Shown here in pieces: positions 12,838-23,871 of a stretch of 64,000 nt of DNA. Each line of letters begins with the position of its first letter. Position 1 is the stretch's first letter. This stretch comes from Armillaria gallica (lineage: Eukaryota; Basidiomycota; Agaricomycetes; Agaricales; Physalacriaceae), in contig JBANDB010000006.1 of assembly GCA_037576215.1 (NCBI GenBank), forward strand, positions 4,464,001-4,528,000, in the 5' to 3' direction. The notes under the pieces are model-generated. The model did no database searches and was not told where the DNA came from. It saw nothing but the letters and a program-made list of their open reading frames with translations. The translations under genes were made by a program, and so were the position numbers.

Positions 12838-13240
12838 GACTTGAATGTCTTTGTTTCATCCCTTTGAAAAGTCCTGGACTTGCATATTGTTATCTCGGAT
12901 GTCCTGAACCCCATGCTTCAAATGACCTGAATCACCAAGTTGAATGTCCTGAACCTGACAAATCAATGTCTCCATCTCGAATGTCTTGAACCTGGTGGTT
13001 CGAATGTCCTCAGCGTCTCCCACAAATGTCCTGAATCACCATCTCGAATGTCCTGGATCACTATCTCGAATGTCCTGAACCTCATGGTTCAAATGTCCTG
13101 AAATGTCTGCTGCAAATGTCCTGAATCACCAATTTCAATGTCCTGAACCTGACAAATCAATGTCTCCATCTCAAATGTCCTGAATGTCTCCCGCAAATGT
13201 CCTGAATCACCCTCTCGAATGTACTGAATCTATGTCCTTG
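12838..13240. repeat. minisatellite based on AATGTCCTGAA
   Basis: About fifteen imperfect copies of an AATGTCCTGAA core are spaced 18-40 bases apart, linked by CCATCTCG, CACCA and CCTGACAAATC spacers. A higher-order unit (the core followed by CCTGACAAATCAATGTCTCC) occurs twice, at about 12942 and 13135. Units have diverged by point changes and small indels. No frame stays open across it, so it is not a protein repeat. Confidence 0.85.
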
Positions 13241-14199
13241 ATTCAATGGACCGGTCGTTCCACTCCAGATCATCTGAGATTAATATATTTTATTTCTGGC
13301 TCATGTAAGCTACCGAAACTCTGAGCCTGCCGTCGAGAACGGGGATATGGTCACGTGCGTGGTGAGGCGCTCACAATCCTTGTATGTTCTTCCGTGAACA
13401 ACGTTATTTATTCAACGCTCTGCATATCATCGCGTCTTCTTGTCATCATGGCGGAACTTTTCCGACTCTCCGTGCTCTATGTGCAGACCCACTCTCAAAT
13501 ATGTCAAGTTCAGACAAGGACCCGGGTCTCAAGATCTCAACATAACATTAAGTGATTCGGACATCGCCAAGGGGGCGGTGGGATTCAAGAAAGACACATG
13601 GCATACATTTTCACGTTTAAGGATGGCCTGGACTCCCCCTCCCCCCCTCTCCTGCCATATACAGCAATAATATGTACATATTAGGATGGCTTAGTAACAC
13701 AATCTTAGTTACCGGAGAGATGCCAGTATGTGCCGGTTGAATGCCAAGAGTTGCTGGGTGGCTACTCTATGTCACTTTCGCAAGGAACACATCTAAGATG
13801 AGTCTTTTAGCACTAAACAATCTCTATTCACATGAAGCCATTGAAGTAATGCTATATTGGACCACCAGGTAAGTCCTAGAGTATTATATAGCCTAAAATA
13901 GGGCATGCAAAGTGTATGTCACTTTCGTGTTTAAGGCTCAGACCCCTCCCCCCCTCCCCCCCTACCCTATGTGCTGGATTTTAGCCGCTCCTCCCTAAAG
14001 ATCTTCACGAGTGTCAAATGCAAAGCCTGTACCCGTGGGTCATCCGCCAGGGCAGGAGTTCCTCCTTGCTGTCGATACATGTGCGTTGATAGAGCACCAC
14101 CTCTTGCACAGTTTGAGTTTGCTTCGCTGTTGAGCAGTGAAGCCCATTGTCTTGTAAAGCTCTGGATGATTTTTGAGTGATGGTGCTTCATGAAGCTTC
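13241..14199. other. intergenic, cytosine-rich patches
   Basis: Two pyrimidine-rich patches (about 13634-13655 and 13936-13966, runs of CCCCTCCCC) are the only marked features. 13420-13500 resembles 31090-31160 weakly. No gene is supported. A minus-strand frame covering 14191-13967 runs on from the SEC31 relic but no longer resembles SEC31. Confidence 0.4.
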
Positions 14200-15051
14200 C
14201 CTGCGGTGGGACTGAGAGACGTCGAGATCTGTGGGTATACGGCTTTGTAGATTCTTTGGGATCCCATTACGACCGATGACTACGAACCTCTCCATTAACA
14301 GTGCTGGAGTACGCAGGGTGAGCCTGCAAGGGTTTGAAGTCCAAGGCTCTGACCAGCCCAGTGTGGTTGGTGTTCCGCAGGATGTGAGATTCACCAGAGC
14401 TGTACGACGCTTTCAGCAAGAAAAAAAGAGCCACAGCTCAGGAACGCACCCAGCACAAGCAAGAATCTTCACTGAAAATATGACGCCAGCTTGTCGCATC
14501 CCATACCAGCCGCAATGACACCCCATGGCTGACAACTGTCGATGTACCCCCACGTCAAGTCATTGAACCTATACTAGCATTGTCAGAGGTGACCTCCAGT
14601 GTAGCAACGAGACGGCGTACCTTGCTGTATCCTTCACAGCCCCTTTTGGTCCCAACTGGCTCTCTATCCTCACGTCAAATTCATTCTTGTTGAGAAAATC
14701 AGGGGCCCCAAACTTTGAGCTCATTTTTGTTGCTGAAGGACTCGTCCGTAGGTTCTGAAAACATGAAACATGTGAGGAACAGTTGTACATAAATTCTGCA
14801 TGGCACTTACATCAAGGCTCATCGATAGGCTGGTCCTAGAGGGGGTGGAACCCGAAGTGTCATGGTTTACAACTGATGAAATGATTTTTTCTATGAAATA
14901 TGATAGATGAGCTCAGGCATGAAGAGCTTAATTGCCTATGCTTACCTTGTTTGAAGATATACCCCAACATAGCACCCTGGGATCGTCTGATAATGGACCA
15001 GTGAAAGTTGTTTTCATGCGTGAGGTTGTCAAATGCCATATCGCTTGTCAT
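14200..15051 (-). pseudogene. SEC31: SEC31 N-terminal WD40 fragment with introns retained
   Basis: SEC31 is the outer-cage subunit of COPII coats. Five exons splice in frame on the minus strand: 15051-14946, 14890-14811, 14754-14621, 14568-14473 and 14399 onward, with GT-AG introns of 55-73 nt. The product shows the SEC31 WD40 landmarks in order: GAPDFLNKNEFDV, GPKGAVKDTARFNDLTWGYI, GVIAAGMG, SHILRNTNHTGLVRALDFKP and VNGEV...WDPKESTKPYT. The landmark that normally reads NGEIYIWD is broken by a TAA at 14269-14267. The expected SEC31 opening residues are replaced by unrelated sequence, and everything after the third or fourth blade, including the ACE1 and C-terminal regions, is missing. Functional SEC31 is about 1200-1300 aa. 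This is a truncated, dead DNA-level copy. Confidence 0.8.
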
Positions 15052-16824
15052 CTGAACGTTGTGATGTGGTTGTGATGTTATGGCTGAGGACGACGGCGGA
15101 CGTTACAGAAAGCGAAGAGGTGAGTGATCATTGGAGGGAAGAAACGCTGCCCGAAGAAACTGAACAAAGGTGACACCGTGATGTGTGACAATCAATGACG
15201 GTGACCATCCTTTCATATGTGTCAATACTCCCAGCCCACCTCATTGCCTGTTGCCAGCTTCACTCTCTGTGCATGCGACCCTCGTTGTCTATTCCTCCCT
15301 CTAGTCCTGACCTGAATTGGTCGGACTCAATGCTTGATGCTTCGTCGGCAGGGTTTTCTTTATTTGCCCACCACCAAGAAAGCCACAGTCGGTGAGCTGT
15401 CGTTTTCATTGTGCGTTTGACTGCTTCTAATGTGTCTTTATTTCCGGATCATAGATACCTATGCAACGTCCAATGGTGGACTCGATGTCATGAGAAGAGA
15501 TCTCTTAACTATAGGGCTGACTCAAGCTAATGCACCGGTGTTTGGAGTTGGATTTTTTGTTGATTCTCAGGGATCTGGGACAGTGTCGAGGTTTTGGCGG
15601 AGCCTCCGCATCCCAATTCACAGGTATGTAGACACAGCTCTACTGCATTTACATCAGTTCACACACAGTCTATCGTTGTAGGCTCTATCACTGACAGGAC
15701 GTCCACCAGCGTCCCATCTACTGCATGCTATGGTGGATAAGTCCTTGGTTCTCAAGACTGCGAAGGCGAGAACGGTGGGAATCAGCGGCTGAGAGAACGA
15801 TAAGTGAAGGCTGTTGCCTTTACAAGAGAACAGTTACCCACTGATTGTGTAGCCTTCGGCAGGCCTTGCGCCCCACATAACTCAAGGTATACTGCAGGTT
15901 TGCAGTGCTGTGGCTCTCGAGACTTGGGTGGGGGCATGTGGTTCATGTTGCAGTGGGTAAGTTGAGTCTCTACAAATGGTTAACAGAGTGCCAACACGTT
16001 GAATAACAGATTAACAGATTGACACGTACCTATACAAACTGGTGCTCCATCCACCGACGTTATCATTCTCAAGACGGCGGGAACCCTGTCGCTAACTCTG
16101 CAAGGCTCGGTATTCTAGAGGACTCGGGAACAATTATGTGACTAGTATTATCGGGTACGTTGATTCTCGTTTCATGTTAACAGAGTACTGATGAAACACC
16201 TGTAGATATGGAGCGGTATCGAGTACTGGAGGGTAGAGTACCGGTCCTTAACATTGTACTACTAGGTGAGGGTCTCTCCTTCGGGCAACCTTCAACTCAG
16301 GCTAACCCGCATCCACTCAGATAGCAAAATGTGATATATTGATGAATTTTGTAAGTTTGTTCTGTTCACACCGCATGTATATACACTAACGATGGTAAAC
16401 AGTTACCTTGTCAATACATCATGCTGTAAGGGAATAACAAGGAAGGACCGAACTTTGAGCATTGGTTGCTCAATTGCCTGGAGCTTGTCAATCAGTTTCA
16501 AGGCTTAGTCAGCAGCCATGCCTGGCCCTTACTACCCACCAAGGATTTTTCGGCACTCATTTGGTATCCTCTGGTATCGGGAAGGTGTTCGTCTACTTTC
16601 TATTCCCTTTCAAGTTCTTTTTCAAGATCGTAAATGGACAAGGACTTGCCGCTGTGGTCCTGGATGTCTTTGCTCCGGTATGCTGCCCACTTTGTTTTGT
16701 TTTTTTGACCTTACATTGTGCTTCATTGTCCTAGGTTCATCAAAATAGGTGCCACCGACATCATGCCCTTCAAATAGAGCTCCGTACCCACCAGCTCCCT
16801 CCAATCTTTACAACTGTTCCCACT
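15052..16824. other. intergenic, possible 5' end of the hAT element
   Basis: No gene is recognised. Frames such as 15430-15681 (83 codons) have no family resemblance. The part from about 16180 to 16265 contains GAGTACTG, CGAGTACTGG, AGAGTACCGG and TGTACTACT words. These resemble the AGTACT-type motifs found after the hAT transposase stop, so the element's 5' subterminal region may start near 16.15 kb. No terminal inverted repeat was identified. Confidence 0.35.
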
Positions 16825-19800
16825 ATGGCTCCTATCAGACCCTCTAAATCTTCATCGTCTTTCTCCCAGCCTCCCAAGGGAACCAAGCACAAGCAGCGTG
16901 CACGTCATCTAGTGCGCAATGAATCCTCTGATGAGGATGGTGCAACCGTGAACAAGGCATCCACAACATGCAAACGAAAACACGACTCAGCATCGTCTGC
17001 TGATGAGGCTACAGATGGCCATTCAACCGTGAAGATGAAGAAGAAGAAGAAGAAACAGAAGAAGAAGTCGACGGTTTCCACAGACACTGCAGATGAAGGC
17101 AACGAAAGTGAAGATGAGACAAGCCCTCGGGATCAAGCTCCCAAAGATATAGACGAAAACGAGCAGGCTCTCAGTACATCCCTTACCTCTAATATACTTT
17201 GTTTTGCTTATCTCTATGACAGAGAAAGCTGTTGCAGGTTGGACATCAACAGTGTACGACCACTACCACTTATCTCCCTCTATCAAGGTCGAGGACGGCA
17301 TTGTCAAATATGTGTTTACCTGTAGACAGTGAGTCGTCATCTCTCCTTGCTTTGGGTCTGAGCTCATCATGTTTATATAGACATGGTACCACCCACACCC
17401 GTGCCAAGAAAGACTCAAGCACTACCAACCTGAAAAACCATGCCAAACAGTGTGATATGAAAGCTAACAGTGCAACGTCAAAGCAACTGAAAATCACGGA
17501 TGTCGCCTCACAGTACACCAAGGGCGAATTTCGACTCCTCCATGTCAAGTGGATGACGCAGTCTCATCGACCGACTCTTGCAATCGAAGATGAAAAGCTT
17601 CGGCAGATATATCGGCTGCTCAACCCCCAAGTCAAGATTCATTCAGACACTACGCTTGGCCGAGATATCAAGGAGACTTATGAGGTGTCTAAGGAGCGAT
17701 TGAAGGAGTTGTTAAAAGAGCATGAAGGTCATTTCCATGTAGCTTTTGATGCTTGGTCGGCACCTAATAGCCACGACTACCTTGGTATCGTGCTGGTGTG
17801 GTGCGACAAAGGGAAGATCCATGTAGTTACACTGGATCTAGTTGAGTACGTGGCTCTCAGATTCACCGTGTGGCATGCATTCTAACTTCTCTTTAGGCTG
17901 ACAGCAGCACATACTGGAGCTTACCTAGCTGAAAAGGTCATGGAAGTCCTCAAAGAATATGGCATTGAAGAGCGCATCCTTGGCGAAGCTGGCGACAATG
18001 CTTCGGTCAATGACAAGACCCTCGATGAGCTGGAGATACTCTTCAAGGATATCTCCAGTCGTATCATTACCGGACGCGAGACTCAAATCCGGTGTTTTGC
18101 TCACATATTGAACCTCATTGTAAAGGTATGTTCAATCACTCAACCTGGGTTCGTTAATTCACTAGTTTCGAAGGCTATACTTTCTCAATTTGAGGCCAAA
18201 CGCCATGCAAAGACGTCCAACAATACTGCTGAGAAATCTCGTTCACGACGCACAGATAACGTTGACGACGAGAGCAACATTGATGAAGTCAAGGATGATG
18301 AAGATGATCTTCTCAATGATGAGGAGCTTGCTGTGCTGGATGATATGTGGAAGATGTTAGAGGATGAGGAAGATGCTGTTATTGAGGAGGTGTTATGGGA
18401 TCGCGAAGAAGTCCTTGAGCTAACTGATGAGGAGATTAACACAGGTGTCACTGCGCTAACCAAGGTACATTGTTTACCTTTCATGTACAGAGTGTCAACT
18501 CATATATCAATAGCTATTAAAACTCAGCAAGTGTATCTTCCATAAGAATTCCCTTCAAAAGGAACTCGCCAACCTCTGTGGAAATAAGAAGATCGCGGTA
18601 CTCAAGATGATTCGGTGGGTTGTCACACACTGGAATACAACATCCAATGTGATCGAACGTGGTCTCCATCTATGGCCAGCGCTGGATGCACTTTGCATCA
18701 AATCTGATCACAACAAGGGGAAACCGCCTGTGAAACGTTTGAGGTGTTTCCGTCTCACAGATATTGAGTGGACTGTGCTTCAACAACTCCATCCCATCCT
18801 GGTGGTCAGTTAGTTCAATGCTTCATAGAAAATGTATATATATGTTAACGCATGTCTATCAGAACTTTCTCAAAGCGACTGATCAAATTTCTTGGTCGGG
18901 AGCCCCACTCCTTCATGAGGTCATTCCAACGATGGATATCCTCACCCGGGAGCTTGAGAAAGCAGTCAAGAATGCGGCGCTGTTACCCTGTGTCTGCGCT
19001 GGCGTTTCTCGGGGCTTAGCGATCATTGATAAGTATTATTCGAAGATGGATGAATCAATCATGTGGAAGACAGCCATGAGTAAGTCCATAGCTTTAGTTG
19101 CACGCTCATACTGGTTCTGACTGTATTTTCTTCTAGTCCTGCATCCCCGTTACAAGCTTGACTATTTTTGCAGTCAAAACTGGTTGACCGAATGGATCAA
19201 GACCGCTGAGCAGTCCGTGCGTGAGACATGGATTCAGTATTACAGGCCTACAGTAACTGAAACTACCTCATTGCTGGTATGTCCTTCAGGAGTTTTTTAT
19301 TCATATTCTGATTGGTTTATCAGGCAGATTCCGATGATCCCTTTGCGGATGTTGACAACTTTGGCCGGAACATGGAGCAAGACCCATTTGAGGCGTATAT
19401 CAGGGCACCACAGTTTGATTGTGGCGATCCTATATCTCATTGGACAGCAAAACTCGACAAACGCTCTCCCAAAATGAAGACCAAGACAGTCATGCCTGAG
19501 GGAGCATTGGCTCGGATGGCACTTTATTTCCTTTCGGCACCAGGTAAGCTTTTGGCACGATTTATTGTTCCTATGCTAATTATTCATTCAGCGGCGTCTA
19601 CTGATGTTGAGCGTGTGTTCTCACATGGAGGTTTGATTATAAGCAAGCGTCGGCATAATCTCTCACCAGAGTCTACACATGCAAACGTGATTTTGAACTC
19701 CTGGTCGAAGATTGATGGTATTGTGCCACGAAAGGAGCTCATGAAGCGATTCAATGAGAAGTCATGGCGTGGTAGTGCAAAAGGTAGAAGTGTTGATGTT

Positions 19801-19848
19801 ATTGAGGTCGTGGATTCAGCTGAAGAAGGTCAAGATGAGGATGAGTGA
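16825..19848 (+). CDS. hAT-family transposase, ten exons, apparently intact
   Basis: This would catalyse cut-and-paste transposition of a hAT element. Exons: 16825-17173, 17223-17328, 17381-17845, 17897-18125, 18174-18464, 18532-18804, 18863-19079, 19137-19276, 19324-19543 and 19592-19848. All introns are GT-AG of 47-67 nt, and the spliced CDS is 2547 nt (848 aa). Domains in order: a lysine-rich, NLS-like N-terminus; a BED-type zinc finger at about 120-175 in which the usual CxxC pair reads CRQH; the RNase H-like core with AFDAW (D275) and GEAGDNASVND (D340); an acidic insertion at about 400-480; TRWN-like THWNTTSN; and the hATC dimerisation region with STDVERVFSHGG (E770) and ISKRRHNLSP. All three catalytic acids are present. 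Intron 4 (18126-18173) is 48 nt and has no stop, so it could be retained. It could drive non-autonomous relatives. Confidence 0.9.
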
Positions 19849-19897
19849 TAGTACTAATATGATAAGTATATTTATTGTACATTATTGCGTCGGATAT

Positions 19898-20092
19898 ATA
19901 GCGAGTACTTGCGTAAGTATTCTCGAGTACTTGTGGACATCCGAGTGTTGTAAGTACTCATGCCTGCAGCAAGTACTTGTCTCGCGGTATGAGTTACTCA
20001 TACCACGGATATGTCTGGGGATGATGAGTATGTGTTTTGACACTCAAGTACTCATGTTCTCGAGTGTGAGTGCACTCGAGTATGCACTCATG
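19898..20092. repeat. AGTACT-motif cluster after the hAT gene (candidate subterminal repeats)
   Basis: Within about 195 bases there are at least nine related words in both orientations: GCGAGTACTTGCG, CTCGAGTACTTGTGG, GTAAGTACTCATG, GCAAGTACTTGTC, ATGAGTTACTCAT, CTCAAGTACTCATG and CTCGAGTGTGAGTGCACTCGAG-like text split over 20051-20075. Dense short subterminal repeats next to the transposase gene are typical of hAT elements, where the transposase binds them. This role is inferred from position. Confidence 0.5.
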
Positions 20093-20229
20093 AAGATCTT
20101 TACTCCTCCCCCTTGGAGTAGACAAAGTATTGGCGGCACTGCCATCATGAGTCAGCATATGACATCATGTCTCCAAATTCATGTGCTTTACTTACCTGAC
20201 TAGAAATGACTCAGATTGTAATCAAAATG

Positions 20230-20663
20230 ATATCTATATAATAAGACAGGTCAATGATGACATAATAAGGCAGACTTTGAATTTCCGGCCATTGCCAGAC
20301 CATGGCTTATTCCGGCTGAGTTTCAATTTCGCTGCACTCCGTCACTGCCACCTCTCTATGGCAACAAGCTTCAATTTCGCTGTGGTGCTGCCTCTGTAAT
20401 CCCCCCATGGCACATCATTGGCATGGATGGCACCCAGTACTTACTGAACATAGGAAATTTACAAATTATGCATGCTGTAGGCTGCAAAGTGAGTATTGAG
20501 CAAGTTTAACAAGCATTGTGCAACATTAAACAAGTCAACAAGCATCAGATGTGAAGTTCGCATGTAGAATCAGGGACCCTGAGATCATTCAAATATAGGT
20601 GATACAGATGCATGCTAATTTGTTACTAATTCATACAAGGCATTTGCAAGCCTTCCCCAGCAG
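20230..20663. repeat. repeat R, copy 1 (interrupted by MITE 1)
   Basis: This segment is a diverged copy of 22104-22540. Shared phrases are CAGGTC(A/G)ATGATGACA, GCAGACTTTGAATTT, CGGCTGAGTTTCAATT, GCCACCTCTCTA and CCCCCATGGCACATCATTGG. The match continues past CAAGCCTTCCCCAGCAG, where MITE 1 is inserted in this copy only, and resumes after 21015. Confidence 0.8.
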
Positions 20664-21007
20664 TAGAGATGCTCTGTACATATGGTGGATATGGGTACTA
20701 TATATACAGGTCTGTATCTGTACCATCAGCACTTTGGAATTCAGATTTTATGGCCATATTTTATGGGTAGGTTAAATCAGGATGTATACTTATTATCCTA
20801 TACATGTCATGAGTGCAATTAACAAAATATAATGTTTTGACCATGAATATCATCTGAGACAGGTCACTGTCCTCCTAAATGCCACCCATATAAGCTATTA
20901 GGGACAGGTATGGTACAGCATATGAGCAAAACCCATACCATACTGTTGAGACCCTTTTACCATACAGCTTATGGCCATAACTGTATACAGTATGGTGGGC
21001 ATCCCTA
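20664..21007. mobile_element. hAT-type MITE, copy 1 (344 bp)
   Basis: The left end is TAGAGATGC and the right end is GTATGGTGGGCATCCCTA. It is flanked by 8-bp target-site duplications CCCAGCAG (20656-20663) and TCCAGCAG (21008-21015), which match at seven of eight bases. The interior is collinear with MITE copy 3. It is too short to encode a transposase. The 8-bp duplication and the TAGGGATG-type end point to the hAT superfamily. The paralogous repeat R copy 2 keeps the uninterrupted site. Confidence 0.85.
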
Positions 21008-21393
21008 TCCAGCAGGTAGAATCAACAAGGAGGAGTAAATTGTATTCTGATCACTGTCCCTAAGAAGGAGAGTCTATATTATACATGCATTACCTACCAC
21101 TATGCAGCTGCACTACAGTACTGAACAAACATTGGGCCTCACTGACACAGTCATGTCCCTGCAAGGTATGGCTTCTCAGCACACCAGTGTCAATGCCATG
21201 AGATTTACTATAGATATTTACTACAGTTATACTGTAACACCTGGATGCATATACAAGGAGACCATTTAGAACTTAGTTGATATTGCACACTAATTTATTT
21301 CCTAACATAAACCTTACCCTGTAACATAACCACTTTAACATGGGACTTAGCAGTGTTCAAACTTCAAATTTCACACCATCATTCATATAGCTG

Positions 21394-21766
21394 TAGGGAT
21401 GTGCACTGTATCTGTATCACAGTGGCTACATACAATGGATACAGATATGGGTCTGCACTGTGAGCACTTTTGACAACCCAAAATACAGCCATACTTATAT
21501 GGCTGAAGTACAGTTAGTTGTTGAGGGAATGGTAGGGGACTATTCAATGTCATTGAGGTCAGTAATTATGATCTCAATGAAGCAAATTACACTTACATTT
21601 TGATGACAGTCATTTGCTGTTGTCATGAAACTATCCATATATGAACAACAGTATGGACATGGTACAGATTTGACATTAGCCATACCATACCATGGGCAAG
21701 ATAGTTTGTATAGTCTACAGCCATATTGTTATGGTCATATCTATAACAGTACAGTGCATATCCCTA
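21394..21766. mobile_element. hAT-type MITE, copy 2 (373 bp)
   Basis: The terminal inverted repeats are TAGGGATGTGCACTGTA (21394-21410) and its complement at 21750-21766, with one mismatch in 17. The target-site duplications are TATAGCTG (21386-21393) and TACAGCTG (21767-21774). The ends match those of copies 1 and 3 at the outer eight bases but differ inside, so this is a related subfamily. It has no coding capacity. Confidence 0.85.
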
Positions 21767-21989
21767 TACAGCTGTAGACCTGTCATCATATATATTACAA
21801 TGTGAAGGCATTCAAGCCCTACTTTGAATCCAAAATATGTACAGATGGAGGCATATTTAAAGAACATTCTGAGCTCTGAGTCTGATGCAGATGTAGGAGC
21901 AAAGATACATAATTCAACAACAATAGTGTAGCATCTATTTGACATCTATGAGACTAATAACTAACACTTTCAAGCAACTCCCAAGTAGA

Positions 21990-22103
21990 AAGCCGGGTTT
22001 GGGGCAGGCCCCAACAAGCCAAAGTCCCGTGTCGCAGTCAGGTTGCCAGGACCCGAGGTACGAGGGTCCGGCAATCGTGACGAAGACACGGGGCATAGGC
22101 TTG
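21990..22103. repeat. 114-nt GC-rich foldback element, copy 1
   Basis: This is nearly identical to 23872-23985, with two substitutions in 114 positions, in a region where other repeats are far more diverged. It folds into a small hairpin (TTGGGGC with GCCCCAA) followed by a long interrupted stem. The stem positions are given under the second copy. It is much richer in G+C than the surrounding AT-rich DNA and sits exactly at the left boundary of repeat R copy 2. The family is not recognised. Confidence 0.85.
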
Positions 22104-22600
22104 TCTATATATTAATACAGGTCGATGATGACAAATATAGCGGACTTTGAATTTTCTGGCCATTGCCATCCCCTGGCATAATCCGGCTGAGTTTCAATTA
22201 TGTTGCACTGCCATCGCTGCCGCCTCTCTACAGCGATGAGCTTCAATTTTGCTGTGTTGCTGCCCCCCATGGCACATCATTGGCATGGCTGGCACCAAGT
22301 ACTCACTGAAAATAGACTATTGACCAACTACGCATGCTGACAGGAGTCAACAGTACACTGTAGGCTCCAAAGCAAGTATTAAACAACAAGCATTGAGCAA
22401 CAGGTGAGCAATGGGAAAATTAGCGGGTAGGATTAGGGGCCAGGAGACCATTGAAGGACAGGTGATGCATATACTATTATTATACATGTACTGACTATGT
22501 CATAATTTGCTTATTACAAGCCTTCTCCCCAGCAGTAGAAATGGCAAGGAGACTATTCATATAAGAATATGAGCTATGCTCAGCCTTTCTCTGTCCATGT
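22104..22600. repeat. repeat R, copy 2 (holds the empty MITE site)
   Basis: This matches 20230-20663 and continues past the MITE 1 insertion point without interruption. At 22528-22535 the sequence reads CCCAGCAG once, where copy 1 has the duplicated octamer around a 344-bp insert. Downstream text (TAGAAATGGCAAGGAGA) aligns with the right flank of MITE 1. A third, partial copy of the tail (AAGCAAGTATCAAGCAATAAG) lies at about 23510-23570. Confidence 0.8.
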
Positions 22601-23060
22601 AGAGCAACCAGCTGAGGTGACAGATACAAAATATGAGGTATATATACTACTATTCAATTTTGACCATTGATTCATGTAACACATAACAGGACCCTGTGAA
22701 GTGAAGCTCTCAGTAATTCATTAACATGTAGCAAGCCCTTCTGAGAGACAGTATTAGCACAATTTGGGAATTTTTGGCAGCTGGCTGACACTGGAGACAC
22801 TATATATGATAACTTCCTTTCATATTTCAGTGAATGAAGCTATGACAATTTGCCTATAAAGCATAACATGTAACACCCCATGAAGCTATAGTTGAAATCA
22901 AACAGTCCTCTAAAGTCTGAGCAGGCAAGGGAATTGCAAGAGAATGTAAGTACTGACTAAAACATGGAAAGGAACTAACAGTCAAAATGTCAAAGAAGTG
23001 AATTATTGCAATGACAAGCACAAAGATAAGAGAACAGTGTGCAAGGTGCTCCAGAGGGAT

Positions 23061-23402
23061 TAGGGGTGCCCACCATACTCATACATACAGTGGATATGGA
23101 TACTGTATATATGGACCTGTACCTGTACTGTCAGTGCTCTGGAATTGGATTTTTACAGCTGTATTTTTATGGGCATTGGGTAGGTCAAATTGAGTTGTAT
23201 GCCTATTCTTTTGCACATGTAGTGAGCAATTAATGAAATATAACATTTTGATGACAAATCTCACCCAAGATAGGTCACTATGCTGTTAAATGCCACCCAT
23301 ATATAGTATACAGGATCAGTACAGTATGGTATATTGGCCAAACCCATACCATATCATCAAGACCTTTTGTCATAACCATATACAGTATGGTGGGCATCCC
23401 TA
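23061..23402. mobile_element. hAT-type MITE, copy 3 (342 bp), best preserved ends
   Basis: The left end is TAGGGGTGCCCACCATACT and the right end is the complement of TAGGGATGCCCACCATACT, with one mismatch in 19. It is flanked by perfect 8-bp direct repeats AGAGGGAT at 23053-23060 and 23403-23410. The interior matches copy 1 along its length (GGATATGG, GGGTAGGT, ATGCCACCCATAT). The perfect duplication suggests this copy inserted most recently of the three. Confidence 0.92.
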
Positions 23403-23871
23403 AGAGGGATTGGACTTCAACAATTCAGCTATTACAGGCTTACCCAGTTACCATGTCATAAACAGCCATTGTGATACTAACTGAGCTTCAACTTAGACTA
23501 CTTATGCACACTATAGCAACAAAGCAAGTATCAAGCAATAAGCATTGAGCAATGAGCGTTGAATGTGAATGGATGTAAGTCTTATAGAAATCATCAGAGC
23601 TCAAATGGTGACCATGGTAGCCCACCATGTCAGATATCCAAGTACGGGACATAAGAACCAGACTATATATCTCTCCTGCCCTCCTGTGTCAATCCTGTGT
23701 AGTGACAGCTATTAACAATGAGCACCCAAATCATGGGAGTCCCTATCTGTTCATTACATGGCTTACTACAGAAGTAACAGCACAAAGCTTTATGGCACTT
23801 ATAAAAACCATTATGCTCCATTGCAATGGCTCCAAAGATTTAACGAAGATTTAACAAGATATCATAGTAAT

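Noticed and set aside
18185..18484. Serine-rich 99-codon frame on the minus strand
   Set aside because: It is the antisense of the Asp/Glu-rich insertion of the hAT transposase, where GAT/GAA codons read as Ser/Phe-type codons in reverse.
21990..22103. Hammerhead, twister or HDV-like ribozyme in the foldback element
   Set aside because: No CUGANGA...GAAA hammerhead core, no twister or HDV core could be matched to the loops. A GGTACGA loop is only weakly like a tRNA-gene B box.
20664..23402. MITEs as deletion derivatives of the hAT gene at 16825-19848
   Set aside because: No TAGGGATG-type end was found around that gene, so no shared terminal sequence supports the link.
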